Shown here piece by piece: positions 23,588 through 34,335 of a stretch of 64,000 bases of DNA; the first letter of the stretch is position 1, and every line of letters starts with the position of its first letter. Both the position numbers and the translations under genes were made by a program. Under the pieces are notes generated by a model. That model ran no database searches and was not told the DNA's origin. It worked only from the letters and a program-made list of their open reading frames with translations. This DNA is from Notospermus geniculatus (taxonomy: Eukaryota > Nemertea > Pilidiophora > Heteronemertea > Lineidae): contig NMRB01000448.1 of assembly GCA_002633025.1 (NCBI GenBank), positions 218,952-282,951 of the forward strand, given 5' to 3'.

Positions 23588-23658
23588 GACCGCTGGTCTA
23601 GTGGAAAACACGCTGGTCTTCCAACCCGAAACTTGGAGGTTCGAATCCGAATCTGGGC
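23588..23658 (+). other. tRNA-Gly-like sequence, probably a relic
   Basis: CCGCTGGTCTAGTGG resembles an A box, GGTCTTCCAACCC a TCC anticodon loop, and GGTTCGAATCCGA a B box. The anticodon and acceptor stems pair poorly, so it is a tRNA pseudogene or SINE head. Confidence 0.5.
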
Positions 23659-23717
23659 GATTCCTTTTTGGTATTTCGCTTTTCTAACATGTAGACCTAC
23701 AGGCACATGCACTTACA

Positions 23718-24271
23718 GCGCTAGCGTCCAATGGAAATACCTAGTAAGTCACATTTTTGGAAAAAATGAGTTAAGGCCAAATTCGTATTCAGTAGGTATT
23801 TTTTTCATCATAATAGAAAGTTTTTTTTACAAAATGTCCGCCAAAGCCTCAGAATGAGAGAGGCAAAACATAGTAAGTGCACCACTCGGTCATTGCTTCC
23901 CAAAGTAAAACCTAGTAAGAGCACACTTGCCTGCTTTGTGTAGTGATGTGGACCTGTAACTTGCTATGTTTTTCCTCTGTACCGCAGGTGAGTAACTGAA
24001 GAGTGTTAGAGTGTTTAGGAAGTTCGAAATGGTTTCAAATTTCAAATTAATAACATTTCTATTTGTCTATACACAAGTTGTCTCATTTATTACCCCAAGA
24101 GACATCAATAAGCATCAGAATTGTGACTTACTAGGTTTTTACCTTTGCAAAGTCAGCATGAAAACAAAGGAAAAACATAGCAAGTCGCATTTAATTCTGT
24201 TAAATAACACATTTTTAGCTCAGCTGACCAAAGGTCAGCGGAGCTATTCATATGTATACTGAGTGGCGTCC

Positions 24272-24309
<38 letters not shown>

Positions 24310-24588
24310 AGTCCGTGAAACTGGCACGTTTCGCAACCGCAAGGCCCAGGGTCATGAAAGCCGGTGGAGTGATAGGCCCTAGGAAGGACTCGATACAGGA
24401 CCAAAAATTTTTGCGATCTGACGTACATTCTGCTCTCCAGGGGGCATTTTCCGTAAAATGGAAAACCCCAATAACTCAGTCCACAGATCCAACTCTTGAT
24501 ATTGGACCTGGAAACATACACCCATTTTTCTCGAAAGTACCAAAATGTGACATACTAGGTATTTCCATTTTACGCTAGAGCTGTAGGA
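23718..24588. mobile_element. Inverted-repeat element with dispersed CTAGTAAGT motifs
   Basis: The left end (TCCAATGGAAATACCTAGTA, AGTCACATTTTTGG) is mirrored by CCAAAATGTGACATACTAGG and TATTTCCATTTTACGCTAG. Inside lie five more copies of an AAAACCTAGTAAGT-like motif in both orientations. A repeat with (TCTG)n at 24270-24308 is embedded at 24215-24385. The open frame at 24011-24262 has no recognisable homologue. Confidence 0.7.
24215..24385 (+). repeat. Dispersed repeat with (TCTG)n microsatellite
   Basis: TTAGCTCAGCTGACCAAAGG, GTGGCGTCCG then about ten TCTG units, then GGCACGTTTCGCAACCGC. Inverted partner of 23150-23312. Confidence 0.8.
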
Positions 24589-25149
24589 GGACAAAAGAAA
24601 AATTTAAACAACCTACAGGCCTTGTTTAGAGTTATTCAACTCTTTTCTTCGATCCTCCTGCACGTAAACGGAGGAATGTTAACCGCGTGTGGTTATCCTG
24701 TGGGTAAATGCTGCCAATCAAGGAGCGTACCAGGTAGCAACACAATGGTTTTCTAGGCCCTTAACCTGAATAACTATGAATTTACACGTGTGTTGGCCTA
24801 ATCGCGCTTCGTAAATACGGCCCATGATGTCTCATTTGAGCAAGCGATTTTAAGATCGATCCCCCACTCCACAACCTCTTGTTGATGTCATGCCGACCTC
24901 GCAGCGACGACGGCAAATTCTAATTGCCACTTTTTTGCCGGAAAGCTGATAATTGGATCTTAGGAATAATTCTTGGTCAATATCGGAGTGGTTGCACGTA
25001 GCTTAGACTAATTGAAAGCTTGCTGAGCGTGCAGATGCATGGGAAACTTATAACTGGCCCATCTGATACAGTCAAGGAGCTTTGGTGAATAAGCTGCTCC
25101 TTGAGTTCCCAAAAAAGTTTTCTGGAGAGACTGAGGTAATATATTAAGC

Positions 25150-25262
25150 ACTTTCAGATGGTATTCAGTCGAAATTTAGATTGGTACCATGATCCTCCAC
25201 CCCCACCCATTTGGTCCCCATATTATGCAATAATATTGAACGTGTATGGGCAGCTTTAGATA
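25150..25262 (+). repeat. Partial copy of the 35.8-kb MITE
   Basis: CCCCATATTATGCAATAATATTGAACGTG and GGGCAGCTTTA match the right end of 35781-35935. Confidence 0.6.
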
Positions 25263-25723
25263 GGCCTACATCACGAGTAGTTGCCCCCGTTTTCACCGTG
25301 TTGTTACTTTTCCCCTTGAGCGAGAATGATGTCATTTTTAACGGTGGTTTTTCCACCTCTTTAAATAGCAAACCGCAAAATTCTAATAAGCTACTTTCAT
25401 CTCATAAACCCACCTAGCAGAGGATCGGCATACCAATCTAGTGGAAATTGCCAAATAAAAGCCTTATTTCATTATCACTATTATTTATTTAACACGAAGT
25501 CTCTTATCGTAGCCCGAACAGTCCAAATAACCGCGACTAACAATGGGATTAATGCAACCTTGCCCCCAGAAAGAATGAAATATTTATGATTTGTGACAGC
25601 GGCAAGGATATTAGAGATTTTTTTTCCTTCAAATGTGTGGCTTTATCCTCGCGGCAAAATCCTCGGTCATCAATATCAGATGATGACACGGTACCAAAAA
25701 GCATTTTTATGATCGAGGATTAA

Positions 25724-26264
25724 AGGGGCCATGATATCGCCACTTTTTGTCGACAGTCAGCGCCACCATCAGTGATTGCATAATTCTCCAATACCGTAGT
25801 TTCGCCTTTCACCCCAGTGTAGGAGAATGTATGATTACAATACAATGCATACATGTACAGTACCTTGCACAATTGACCTCCCTTCCGCGCCGCGCACCAT
25901 CCGCGTACTACATGCAGCGTCATTCACGTACCGTCCTCGTATCTTCCGCGGACGTGGCGCAGCATCATGGAAGGCATGCAGTGAAGACGTAACGTCATTC
26001 ACCCGACGTCACGCAACAGAGACGCGTGATGTACCCATACCATACCGGTACGCGATGAACTGAAGCCTACCTTCCTCGTCACATACGGGGAAGGTACGCG
26101 GATTCAGGGAGGTCAATTGTGCCTGGTACTGTAGGTGGATACCCTAGGAACGAGAGTTTACGTGGGGTGAGGTTGATAAGCAGTAGTTCAACAACATTTT
26201 CAATAGAGGTCTCCCTTATGCGGGTATCTTTAGCGCAGGATAGGAAAAGGAATTCTGTGCCTCT
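25724..26264 (-). mobile_element. TTAA-family element split by a CAGTAC MITE
   Basis: TTAA flanks at 25720-25723 and 26265-26268. The ends match 3168-3426 in reverse (AGGGGCCATGATATCGCC; AGGATAGGAAAAGGAATTC). The body is interrupted by 25858-26131. Confidence 0.85.
25858..26131. mobile_element. TA-flanked CAGTAC-type MITE
   Basis: Ends CAGTACCTTGCACAATTGAC and GGTCAATTGTGCC, TGGTACTG between duplicated TA. The interior is rich in GACGT motifs. The host without it is visible at 3168-3426 (GGATACGCTAGG region). Confidence 0.9.
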
Positions 26265-26694
26265 TTAACTCAACATAGCCGCCAATTTTTTTAGCACTTC
26301 CATCTGTAGCTTACACCACCCTGAACCGCCACGAAATGCCACTGCATTAAGCTGAATAGAAACTTGCACAATGAGTCAAGGCGGTTTATGGCGGTATCGG
26401 CACTGGCAACATGGCGGTTTGTGGTGCTGCCAGCAGTAATTGATGGGTTTTTTGTCAAAAAGTGGGTGTGGTCTCCTAGGCGGCTCACAACAGGGCGGTT
26501 TAGGGCGGCGTGGGCTCTGTTGGGTTAAACAATGATTTATTCAATCATTTAACTCAATATAAATGTAATGATACGAGAAACAGGTAAGCAATTAATTCAT
26601 ATAGATTGAACAAGGCTTAATGGCCATTAGAAACACATTAGCTTAAAGAATGGCCATTTAGCACCTGAACGATCATGTAGAAGATCGAGAATTC

Positions 26695-26835
26695 AGCCAT
26701 TATCGCCAACTCAAAGCTCCAGGATTTGGGAAATGAGGGGCGACCTGTGCTTGGAGCATTGAAATTTGCACCAAATTCCAGAATTTCAGGGTTGATTTTA
26801 CAGATTTTTGTTGGCCAAAGGGGAGGCGGACGACG
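26695..26835 (-). mobile_element. Degenerate hAT5-like element
   Basis: Reverse complement reads TTTGGCCAACAAAAATCTG, AAATCAACCCTGAAATTCTG and TTTCCCAAATCCTGG, matching the interiors of 36622-36816 and 42967-43128. The ends are lost. Confidence 0.65.
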
Positions 26836-27198
26836 CACGCTGCACCATTGTAAGAGCTCACGGGTGAGCTAAAAATTATAGGTTATATCTTTATTATCAG
26901 GCTGGATTGGATTGTCAAATTATCAGCTGCCAAACCCTTCAATTTCATCACGCCGGTTGGAAAACACGAACTTGCCTCTCAAACCCCGGATGCTGACACA
27001 GCTGTATTTGTTAAAACACTTCAGCAGCTCAGCACATTACAGATTGCAAACTTCCTTTTTAAATTTTTCGGCACACTGACGTTTTGCGTTCGAGTAGAAA
27101 TGGAATATTATAGATTTGGGATGTTATTGCAACTGAAATTTTCAGTTTGCACCTGCTCGGTTGCATGATATTTGCTGATATCATGGCGAGATTTGGGA

Positions 27199-27470
27199 GC
27201 CGGTGGTGTAGTGGTTCGGGTCTCTGACTAGCAGTAGGGTCCCGGGTTCGAATCCCACTGGGCGTGAGACTTCGGGCAAGTCTCTTTGCCTCACTGGCCT
27301 CTCTCCACCAGGTGTATAAATGGGTACCAGTCAGAAATGCTCGATTGTAGCGCTGAATGAGCAGCTCATCTGAGTTGTACTGAAGGTTTCAGCACAGACT
27401 GGAGTTAAAATGAAAAGTCGGATGAGAACCTCTACCGTAGTTGATATCAGACTATAAACGCAAACTTTAA
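27199..27470 (+). mobile_element. SINE-B, nearly full length
   Basis: Head GGTGGTGTAGTGGTTCGGG, B-box-like GGGTTCGAATCCC, body CTCTCTCCACCAGGTGTAT, end ATCAGACTATAAACGC. The best uninterrupted copy. Confidence 0.9.
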
Positions 27471-27479
27471 ATTTTTTTT

Positions 27480-28270
27480 CACTTTTTATTCTGGCACTGC
27501 AAGCACTGACAATTTTCAAACTTGTCAGCTCAAACTTCCCGACGGCTTCACTCCCATCGACGCAAGGTCACAGCAGGATAATTAATTCATGCTCACGCTA
27601 CCTGCGTTTGTTGCTAATTGCTACACGATCATAATGACGAGGTTTAAACGAGTAATTTGTCACGTACAGGCAGAACTACCAACCCATCTACCTGTAGTCG
27701 CAAATGAAAATTAAATTGACATAACGGTCCCGCAACAACTGTAATTTTGCTGACCGGTTCTGGCGTAATGGCGTTGTCTAGACAACCGTGATAGCAGGAC
27801 ACTGTTTTAGCTGACGTGCTGGACTGTAACGGCACTCTTGACGACTGATGGGAAGGAAAATGATTTGAGTAGATTTAACGGAAGTCCCAGGTTGTTGACT
27901 GGTGGCCGACAAGTTAGTTTATCTTTGCGGTAATGTTTTTGTCTCATTGAATTACACTCAGGCGAGCGGGTCGTCAACGGCTTCAAACTAACCGTTTTCA
28001 GTGAGGTACACTCATGCCCAGTGTTCAGTTGGCCATAGGTATAGACCCACTAAACACTCGCATGATTGACGCATCAATAGATGGCGCTGTTTGACGAGGG
28101 GTCTAATCACAAGCCATCATCACAGGTTTAACCGACGCCACCATAACACACATTGACCAGCTTATACCTCAGTCACATTTCCACCGATTCTGCCAAGGAT
28201 GTGTTTCTGACACCCGAACGGGCTAAAAAAGGGGGAAAATGACGGGTTGCCGGCTGGTGGCCCGAGGACA
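27480..28270. other. No feature recognised
   Basis: No exon or repeat assignment. Two phrases (AGTGTTCAGTTGGCCATAGG, TAGACCCAC) recur near 33350. Confidence 0.5.
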
Positions 28271-28271
28271 C

Positions 28272-28700
28272 CTACGGCTGTCCTGAGCTCAGTAGCGCGC
28301 CGCTTAGGTGATCGGAAGAAAATAACTCGGAGTTATTTTCTTGCGGCGAGTAGTGACTGAAACCCAGCTCGCTAGGGGATCCTTCATAATCCTTGACACG
28401 CCCGTCGGGCTCCCACCAGCCACCCGTCAGTCCCCCACCAGGCACTGAGTAGATCGGAGACGACTTTTGGCCGTCACCCGGGGGGCCGCAGATATCCTCC
28501 GGACACTGGTCGAAGTCCAACAGGTATCCCTCAGCCAACCAAGGGTGCGCGACCGAGTCCCCTCGGATGTCCGGCCAATCTACAAAGTCACCCGGTTGCC
28601 GGACGGACAGCGAGTCGATACCCCCTGGGACATCAGTGGGGACTGGACGGTATCGGCCAACCATTTTCCAAGTCGTCGGAACAAAATCCGACAGACATCA
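28272..28700 (-). other. GC-rich open frame, uncertain
   Basis: A minus-strand frame of about 142 codons (130 from its first Met) with protein-like composition (VPGGIDSLSVRQPGDF; DFDQCPEDICGPPGDG). The plus strand is also open for about 100 codons across the same bases, which argues for a GC-rich chance frame. A perfect 13-bp hairpin with a one-base loop lies at 28316-28342 inside it. I recognise no domain and no flanking splice pattern. Confidence 0.25.
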
Positions 28701-28869
28701 GCCGATGACTGGCCAGTGTCCCACGGGGCGCCCGCCGAAAACCATCTTATTCAAGGATATGTGTAAGATATGTGGGAAAATCCGTCCCAGGCCGCAACGT
28801 CCCAAAAACCACCAATGTCAAGATATCCTTTGGTGGCTGCTGCATTTGTGATTAGCACACCACTATCAG

Positions 28870-29115
28870 TGTCGCAGAGCGTCATGTCTCCCGCTGGAGG
28901 CGACGTTACTGGAATACGACGTTACGTCAGTCATGGAAAAAATCACCGTGCCGTGACGTTCAAGTCGACGCAAATCGACGTGACGTCACGTAATGTTACC
29001 CTCGGGGGTAACATTACGAGGGTAACATTACGATACGAGGGCAACATTACGTCGCTGACGTCATTGACGTCGCTAACATGACGTCGCTGGCGAAATGACG
29101 CGACGTCATACATGT
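28870..29115 (+). repeat. GACGT / AACATTACG-rich simple region
   Basis: Repeated GGTAACATTACG and GACGTCGCT motifs with local inverted pairing (TAATGTTACC and GGTAACATTA). Probably the edge of a MITE cut by the gap. Confidence 0.6.
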
Positions 29116-29192
29116 CATGTAGGCCTATAGATCCGACGGGAGATTTTCACAATTCGGAGTCCGAATATCAGCGAAATCTCTGTTATTATCAC

Positions 29193-29580
29193 NNNNNNNN
29201 NNNNNNNNNNNNNNNNNNNNNNNNNNNNNNNNNNNNNNNNNNNNNNNNNNNNNNNNNNNNNNNNNNNNNNNNNNNNNNNNNNNNNNNNNNNNNNNNNNNN
29301 NNNNNNNNNNNNNNNNNNNNNNNNNNNNNNNNNNNNNNNNNNNNNNNNNNNNNNNNNNNNNNNNNNNNNNNNNNNNNNNNNNNNNNNNNNNNNNNNNNNN
29401 NNNNNNNNNNNNNNNNNNNNNNNNNNNNNNNNNNNNNNNNNNNNNNNNNNNNNNNNNNNNNNNNNNNNNNNNNNNNNNNNNNNNNNNNNNNNNNNNNNNN
29501 NNNNNNNNNNNNNNNNNNNNNNNNNNNNNNNNNNNNNNNNNNNNNNNNNNNNNNNNNNNNNNNNNNNNNNNNNNNNNNNN
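29193..29580. other. Assembly gap, 388 N
   Basis: Unresolved sequence. Open frames spanning it are artefacts. Confidence 1.
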
Positions 29581-29812
29581 ATAATTACAGGTATTACCGC
29601 TATACTGGTGGTCGATTGCATAAAGGTGTGAAAGAGAACTGGGGATGACGTGGGCGGAGTTTTTTGGTGACGGTTTCATCAATAAGCTCCCGGTGGCTTG
29701 GAAACCGAGCAATGTTGGCATCAACTGTCACAGGTCATGGAATGTGATGAACTATTAGGTTGGTTCTTAGGCCAACATTGTACCATGAACTGTGTATGAC
29801 AGACCATGGGGT

Positions 29813-30410
29813 GCCACGGTGGTGTAGTGGTTTGGGTCTCTGCATCTTCGATAATCGAAGGCCGATCTGCTCTCCACTGCGTTACAACGCACATCACCCT
29901 TCGAGAAATTGACCGGTCCACGGCATATCTGCCGCCTCGAGAAGAAGAGGCCAATCAGAATCGGTGTTGTAAAATTTGAATCGTGGTACAAAGAGTGGTA
30001 GCCGAAGACACGATATAAAATGCAATATGATTGGTCAACCGGTAAAGTTGGCATTGTGCCAAGATACGCCGCCGACTGGTCTATTTCTCGAAGGGTGATG
30101 TGCGATGTAACGTAGCGGTGAGCACATCGGCCTTCGATTATCGAAGATGGGTCTCTGACTAGCGGTCAGAGAGTCCCGGGTTCGAATCCTGCTACGGCGT
30201 GAGACATTGGGACGTCTCTTTGCCTTACTGGCCTCTCTCCACCCAGGTGAATAAATGGGTACCGGTTGGAAATGCTCAGATTGTAGCGCTGAATGAGCAG
30301 CTCATCTGAGTTCTACTGAAAGGTTTCAGGATAGACTGGGATTAAAGTGTAAAGTCGGATGACACCTCTACCATTGTTGATATCAGAATATAAACCCAAA
30401 CTTAACCTTA
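29813..30410 (+). mobile_element. SINE-B split by an 8-bp-TSD MITE
   Basis: Head GTGGTGTAGTGGTTTGGG to GGTCTCTG, then the MITE, then GGTCTCTGACTAGCGGTC and the rest of the SINE to ATATAAACCC. The duplicated GGTCTCTG is the target site. Confidence 0.92.
29843..30149. mobile_element. 8-bp-TSD MITE, copy 3 (307 bp)
   Basis: Perfect GGTCTCTG duplication at 29835-29842 and 30150-30157. Inverted arms of about 105 bp begin CATCTTCGATAATCGAAG. Confidence 0.95.
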
Positions 30411-30411
30411 A

Positions 30412-30615
30412 AGGAGCACGGTATTGCCACGGTATTGCCACAGCCGGCGCCACTGCGCGCGCCACTCTCCAACCCAAGGGTCTGACTACGTCTCGGCGAA
30501 TGACCCGATTTACTGCGTATATTTTGTAATGCATTTTTGTAGTTCGTCTTACTGCCGCTAGGTGGCTCCCTCTACGGCAGTCAAATAACGCATTTGAGAT
30601 CCAATACCGTGCTCA
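30412..30615. mobile_element. TTAA-flanked MITE
   Basis: TTAA then AGGAGCACGGTATTGCC on the left; CCAATACCGTGCTCAT then TTAA on the right. Confidence 0.8.
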
Positions 30616-31130
30616 TTTAACTTTAGGTCCACAGGCCATAACATTGTACCATGAACCCGTGCATGACAGGTCATGGAATCTGATGAACCATAAGGTTGGT
30701 TCATACATGTAGGCCAAAAAAATTCAGCACATCAGGCAGAAATCCATTTAACTTTAGTGTGTTCTGATGAATTTTCAACACGTGAGTCTGAAGTCCACTT
30801 AACTTATGTGTCACCCCATATCAACAAGTATCACGATCTAAGCATAATGCTCTAAGCCAACCAGACTACTGGCTCTGAAATTCAATTTAAACTAACAAAT
30901 ATAAATTGCACTCCCATTAATTGAATCTACAGTCAGTTTTCAACTTGTCGACTTTGTTTACAAACTGCAATGACGATGTGGTCGTGGTTCATGGATGGAA
31001 TATATGGAAAGATTTGAATAAAATCTCGAAGTTGAACATCTGAGATTTCAAATTAATTAACTCATGTCAGAGTGGAGTGCTTAATGGAAGTTTTAATTTC
31101 ACTTTTCCTACGGATGCAAACTGCATGAAA

Positions 31131-31347
31131 TACTCTAGATTCGTTCTTCTAAGGTTACTTCAGATATTCATGCTGTAGGTTTGTTTAGGCCTAGCCCACA
31201 ATTCATACAAAGATTGATTCTATTCAACATAACTGACCAATGAGTGAGTCTTGCGTTACAGCTCTTTATTTTGCCATGCATATTCAATAGTGTAGGCGGT
31301 CATATGGGTGTTCAGTAAAGTAACCTTAGAAGAACGAATCTAGAGTA
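31131..31347. mobile_element. Perfect 30-bp inverted repeat bounding a 157-bp unit
   Basis: TACTCTAGATTCGTTC, TTCTAAGGTTACTT at 31131-31160 is exactly complementary to 31318-31347. The interior is AT-rich. Probably a small MITE. Confidence 0.75.
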
Positions 31348-31404
31348 TATCCTTGGAGCTTTTCGTAGGAGGTCCTCATTGGATCCTTTCACGTGCACTG
31401 GAAG

Positions 31405-31890
31405 GTAGTGGTTCGGGTCTCTGACTAGCAGTCGCAGGGTCCCGGGTTCAAATCCCATGTGGCATGAGACTTTGGGCAAGTCTCTTTGCCTTACTGGCCT
31501 CTCTCCACCCAGGTGTATAAATGGGTACCGATCAGAAATGCTCGATTGAGCGCCGAGAATAGACTCTATCACTCCAATAGAGCGCAGCACCTGACGGTAA
31601 CTTGCTAGGCCTACAGCGTCACGACGTCCCGTCCCCCATTCTGAACGTGGTGACGTCACTCGAAAAACCTCCACTTGTTCCAGCGATCATGACGTCATCT
31701 CAAGTCAAGATGTCATGGAATGAGTACGGGACGTCGTGACGCTGTAGTTACCGTCAGGTGCTGCGCTCTTTTGGACTGATATCGTCTATTCTACTGAAAG
31801 GTCTCAGGACAGACTGGGGTTAAAGTGTGAAATTGGATGACACCTCTACCGTACTTGATATCAGACTATAAACCCAAACTTTTAACTTTA
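31405..31890 (+). mobile_element. SINE-B split by a MITE
   Basis: Head GTAGTGGTTCGGGTCTCTG, B-box-like GGGTTCAAATCCC, body to about 31556, resuming at CTACTGAAAGG near 31791 and ending at ATAAACCCAAAC. About 20 bp of SINE is missing at the junction. Confidence 0.85.
31557..31791. mobile_element. Palindromic MITE inside SINE-B
   Basis: GAATAGAC and GTCTATTC ends. Arms GCGCAGCACCTGACGGTAAC and CAGCGTCACGACGTCCCGT are mirrored, with GACGTCA motifs near the centre. Confidence 0.82.
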
Positions 31891-31965
31891 ACGTTTTAAG
31901 GTAGGCTACAGTTTTATGAGAATGTCCGGCACTGAATTGACAAAGTGCTTGCTGTGCTTGTTCCA

Positions 31966-32176
31966 GCCCAGGTCATACAGGATTAATCATCCCTGGCTCT
32001 TTACGTCGGTCACATGGGACATTAAGCCGTGGTGCCTTGTAACTTGTGCCTTTGCAACGGCAAGTAAAAGACCCCATCCAAGTGAGGAACATGAGTAGCT
32101 TGAGGTGGCCTCTTCCATACTTACCAGGGCCAGTAATGCTATGGCTTCGGCCCTGATGGAAACATACAAATACAAT
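31966..32176 (+). mobile_element. SINE-A, 5' truncated
   Basis: From CCCTGGCTCTTTACGTCGG through GGCAAGTAAAAGACCCC to the ACATACAAATACAA tail. Confidence 0.88.
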
Positions 32177-32296
32177 ATCTAGACTTGGTCTTTTCTGATC
32201 TCTCCAACTGAAAATTGCCTGAGGAAGACGATCGAAAATTCGCAAGTTTCATGAAGTTGACTTCTTGATATTTAGACTTGGTCTTATTGGATTATT

Positions 32297-32493
32297 CCAC
32301 TCAGTCAGTCGCATGGGACAGTAGGCCTAAGCCATGGTGCCTTGTACCTTGTCCCTTTGCAAGGCCAGGTAAAAGACCCCATCCAAGTGAGGAACATGAG
32401 TTGCTTGAGATGGCCTCTTCCGTACTCACCAGGGCAAATAATGCTTTGCTTCGGCCCTGATGGAAAAGTCTAATACACGCAATACAAAAAGAT
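32297..32493 (+). mobile_element. SINE-A, 5' truncated
   Basis: From GTCGCATGGGACAGTAGG to CTTCGGCCCTGATGGAAAAG and an ACGCAATACAAA tail. Confidence 0.88.
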
Positions 32494-33067
32494 GATTTGG
32501 TCAAACAACAACTACAATGGCTTCCGTCGACCACTGCGAACCAGGCCAGGGGCGACTGTCACATCAGACCACTCCCTCGTTGATTCCTGGTGTTATTTCA
32601 CGTCATTACGCCCCGGCAAACCGCAGTCGATAAATCACGAACGCAATTTAGAATGACCGGAACGTGATGGAGGCATAGATCATGTAAAACACGCAAAAGA
32701 ATTACCATCAAATAATTGATCTCATGGCGCTAGGCTCTGGTTTTTGACAAACGGCGGCACAGCTGTTGGTATTAACAACAATGGTGAAAAGATTGGCCGA
32801 TTATTGCTGGAATCATATTCTTCTCTGTTTTGGTGGTAACAGACCAAGGAAGTGATCAATTTTGATCATTCACCAAATAATCTGAAGCTAATGACAACTG
32901 CACTGGTACTTTTGATAATGAAAGGTCCACATACTGTATGATTACCAGAATTAGTCATTGCTTTAGCTTGCCTCGCTAAGTAAAAGGAGGTTTATGTGGT
33001 ACGAGGCCCGGACTAAGTGATGTGCTTTTGTCTGCGTGGCAATCGTGGCCTTGATAACATTGAGTGG

Positions 33068-33312
33068 TACATAGTAGTTACCACGTGTGTTTAGCAAGCA
33101 GCAGGTCTCTGGAGGGATTAATCACCCCTGGCTCTTCAGTCCGTCACATGGGACAGTAAGCCGTGGTACCGCGTACCTTGTGCCTTTGCAAGGGCAAGTA
33201 AAAGGCCCCATCCAAATGAGGAACATGAGTAGGTTGAGATGGCCTCTTTTATACTAACCAGGGCCACTAACGCTATGGCTTCAGCCCTGATGGAAAAATC
33301 TAATACAATACA
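33068..33312 (+). mobile_element. SINE-A with degraded head
   Basis: GTAGTTACCACGTGTG then AGCAAGCAGCAGG keeps part of the tRNA-like head. The body is intact, with an AATACAATACAA tail. Confidence 0.88.
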
Positions 33313-33629
33313 ACAGCACGCCATTGCCAGCAAAAATGTACACTCGTCTCCAGTGTTCAGTTGGCCATAGGTATAGCCCGCCACCTTAACACACTTTCTG
33401 ATTGGCTAAGATACATGTACAAAATGTACACTGTATATTCATACTCGTGGCTGATTCCCAGCAGGGATTCCCGAATCTGACAGCTAACGCCGTCTATTAG
33501 TGATACTTTGAGGAATGCATCAACTGAAGCAGTTTCAGAGTGCGGGTAACATAATGGGTAGCGGTTAGAAACTGCAGGAGTTTAGCAAAAATGCATCAGT
33601 AGAAGATTCTGTACTTTCATATTTGGCAA

Positions 33630-33857
33630 TAGAGCTTGTGCCGTGGCTCATTATGACATCACTTTTGATCGGCGGTCCACCATGCTGACGTCGACGACAA
33701 AGTGCGCTACGTGCAGATCGCGTAATGGTTGAACACACACACACTCCACTTGCACTGACGACAAAGTGCACCACGTGGGTCGCTGACATCATTTGACGTC
33801 AATTTGACGATCAATATGACGGACTTTTCCGTGATGACGTCACCTGCACAAGCTCTA
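33630..33857. mobile_element. TGACGTCA-rich MITE (TAGAGCTTGTGC ends)
   Basis: TAGAGCTTGTGC on the left and GCACAAGCTCTA on the right. The interior shares GTGGCTCATTATGACATCAC and GTCCACCATGCTGACGTCG with 38106-38303 and has several CRE-like sites. Confidence 0.85.
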
Positions 33858-34107
33858 TAGAAGGTTTCTTCCATGTCTTCTGCAAGAAACACCTCGGCAG
33901 CACATTTTAATGTGCGTGCTTGGTTCTCCATCCTGGGCAACTGATCAATGAAAATGGCTGATTTATTCTATATTGGGGAAACTTCAACCCCCATCATGAT
34001 ATGATGGATTGTTTGCAGAGTTCCCGGTGGTCAACAGGAAATTGATATTCGTCTGAGAAGAGCTTAGACATCATGGAGGAAATGGAACATGGAATGGTTC
34101 TACCGGT

Positions 34108-34335
34108 TATGGAGGTTCTTCACGTGACGTCACATTTCCATGACGACACGCTGCCGCCATATTGCTGTCAAAATGTCAAGCGACGTCACGGCATGAACAC
34201 AGCATCAACACACAGATCGTGATGTCACTTGTCATGACGTGATAGTTTTGACATCGTCGACAGCCATTTTATGGCCAACATGGCTGATCCTTTGCAGTCA
34301 CGTGACCGTTGTGACATCAGTGAAGAACCTCTATA
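34108..34335. mobile_element. TGACGTCA-rich MITE (TAGAGGTTCTTCAC ends), copy 1
   Basis: Left GGAGGTTCTTCACGTGACGT and right GTGAAGAACCTCTATA. Internal palindromic GTCAAGCGACGTCACGGC and CGTGACCGTTGTGAC. Copies at 35136 and 41071. Confidence 0.87.

Noticed and set aside
23588-23658. Functional tRNA-Gly gene
   Set aside because: The anticodon and acceptor stems do not pair convincingly.
24011-24262. 83-codon frame with a signal-peptide-like start
   Set aside because: AT-rich, inside an inverted-repeat element and running into a dispersed repeat; no homologue recognised.
29112-29724. Open frames of 168-199 codons
   Set aside because: They run through the 388-N gap, which has no stops by definition.
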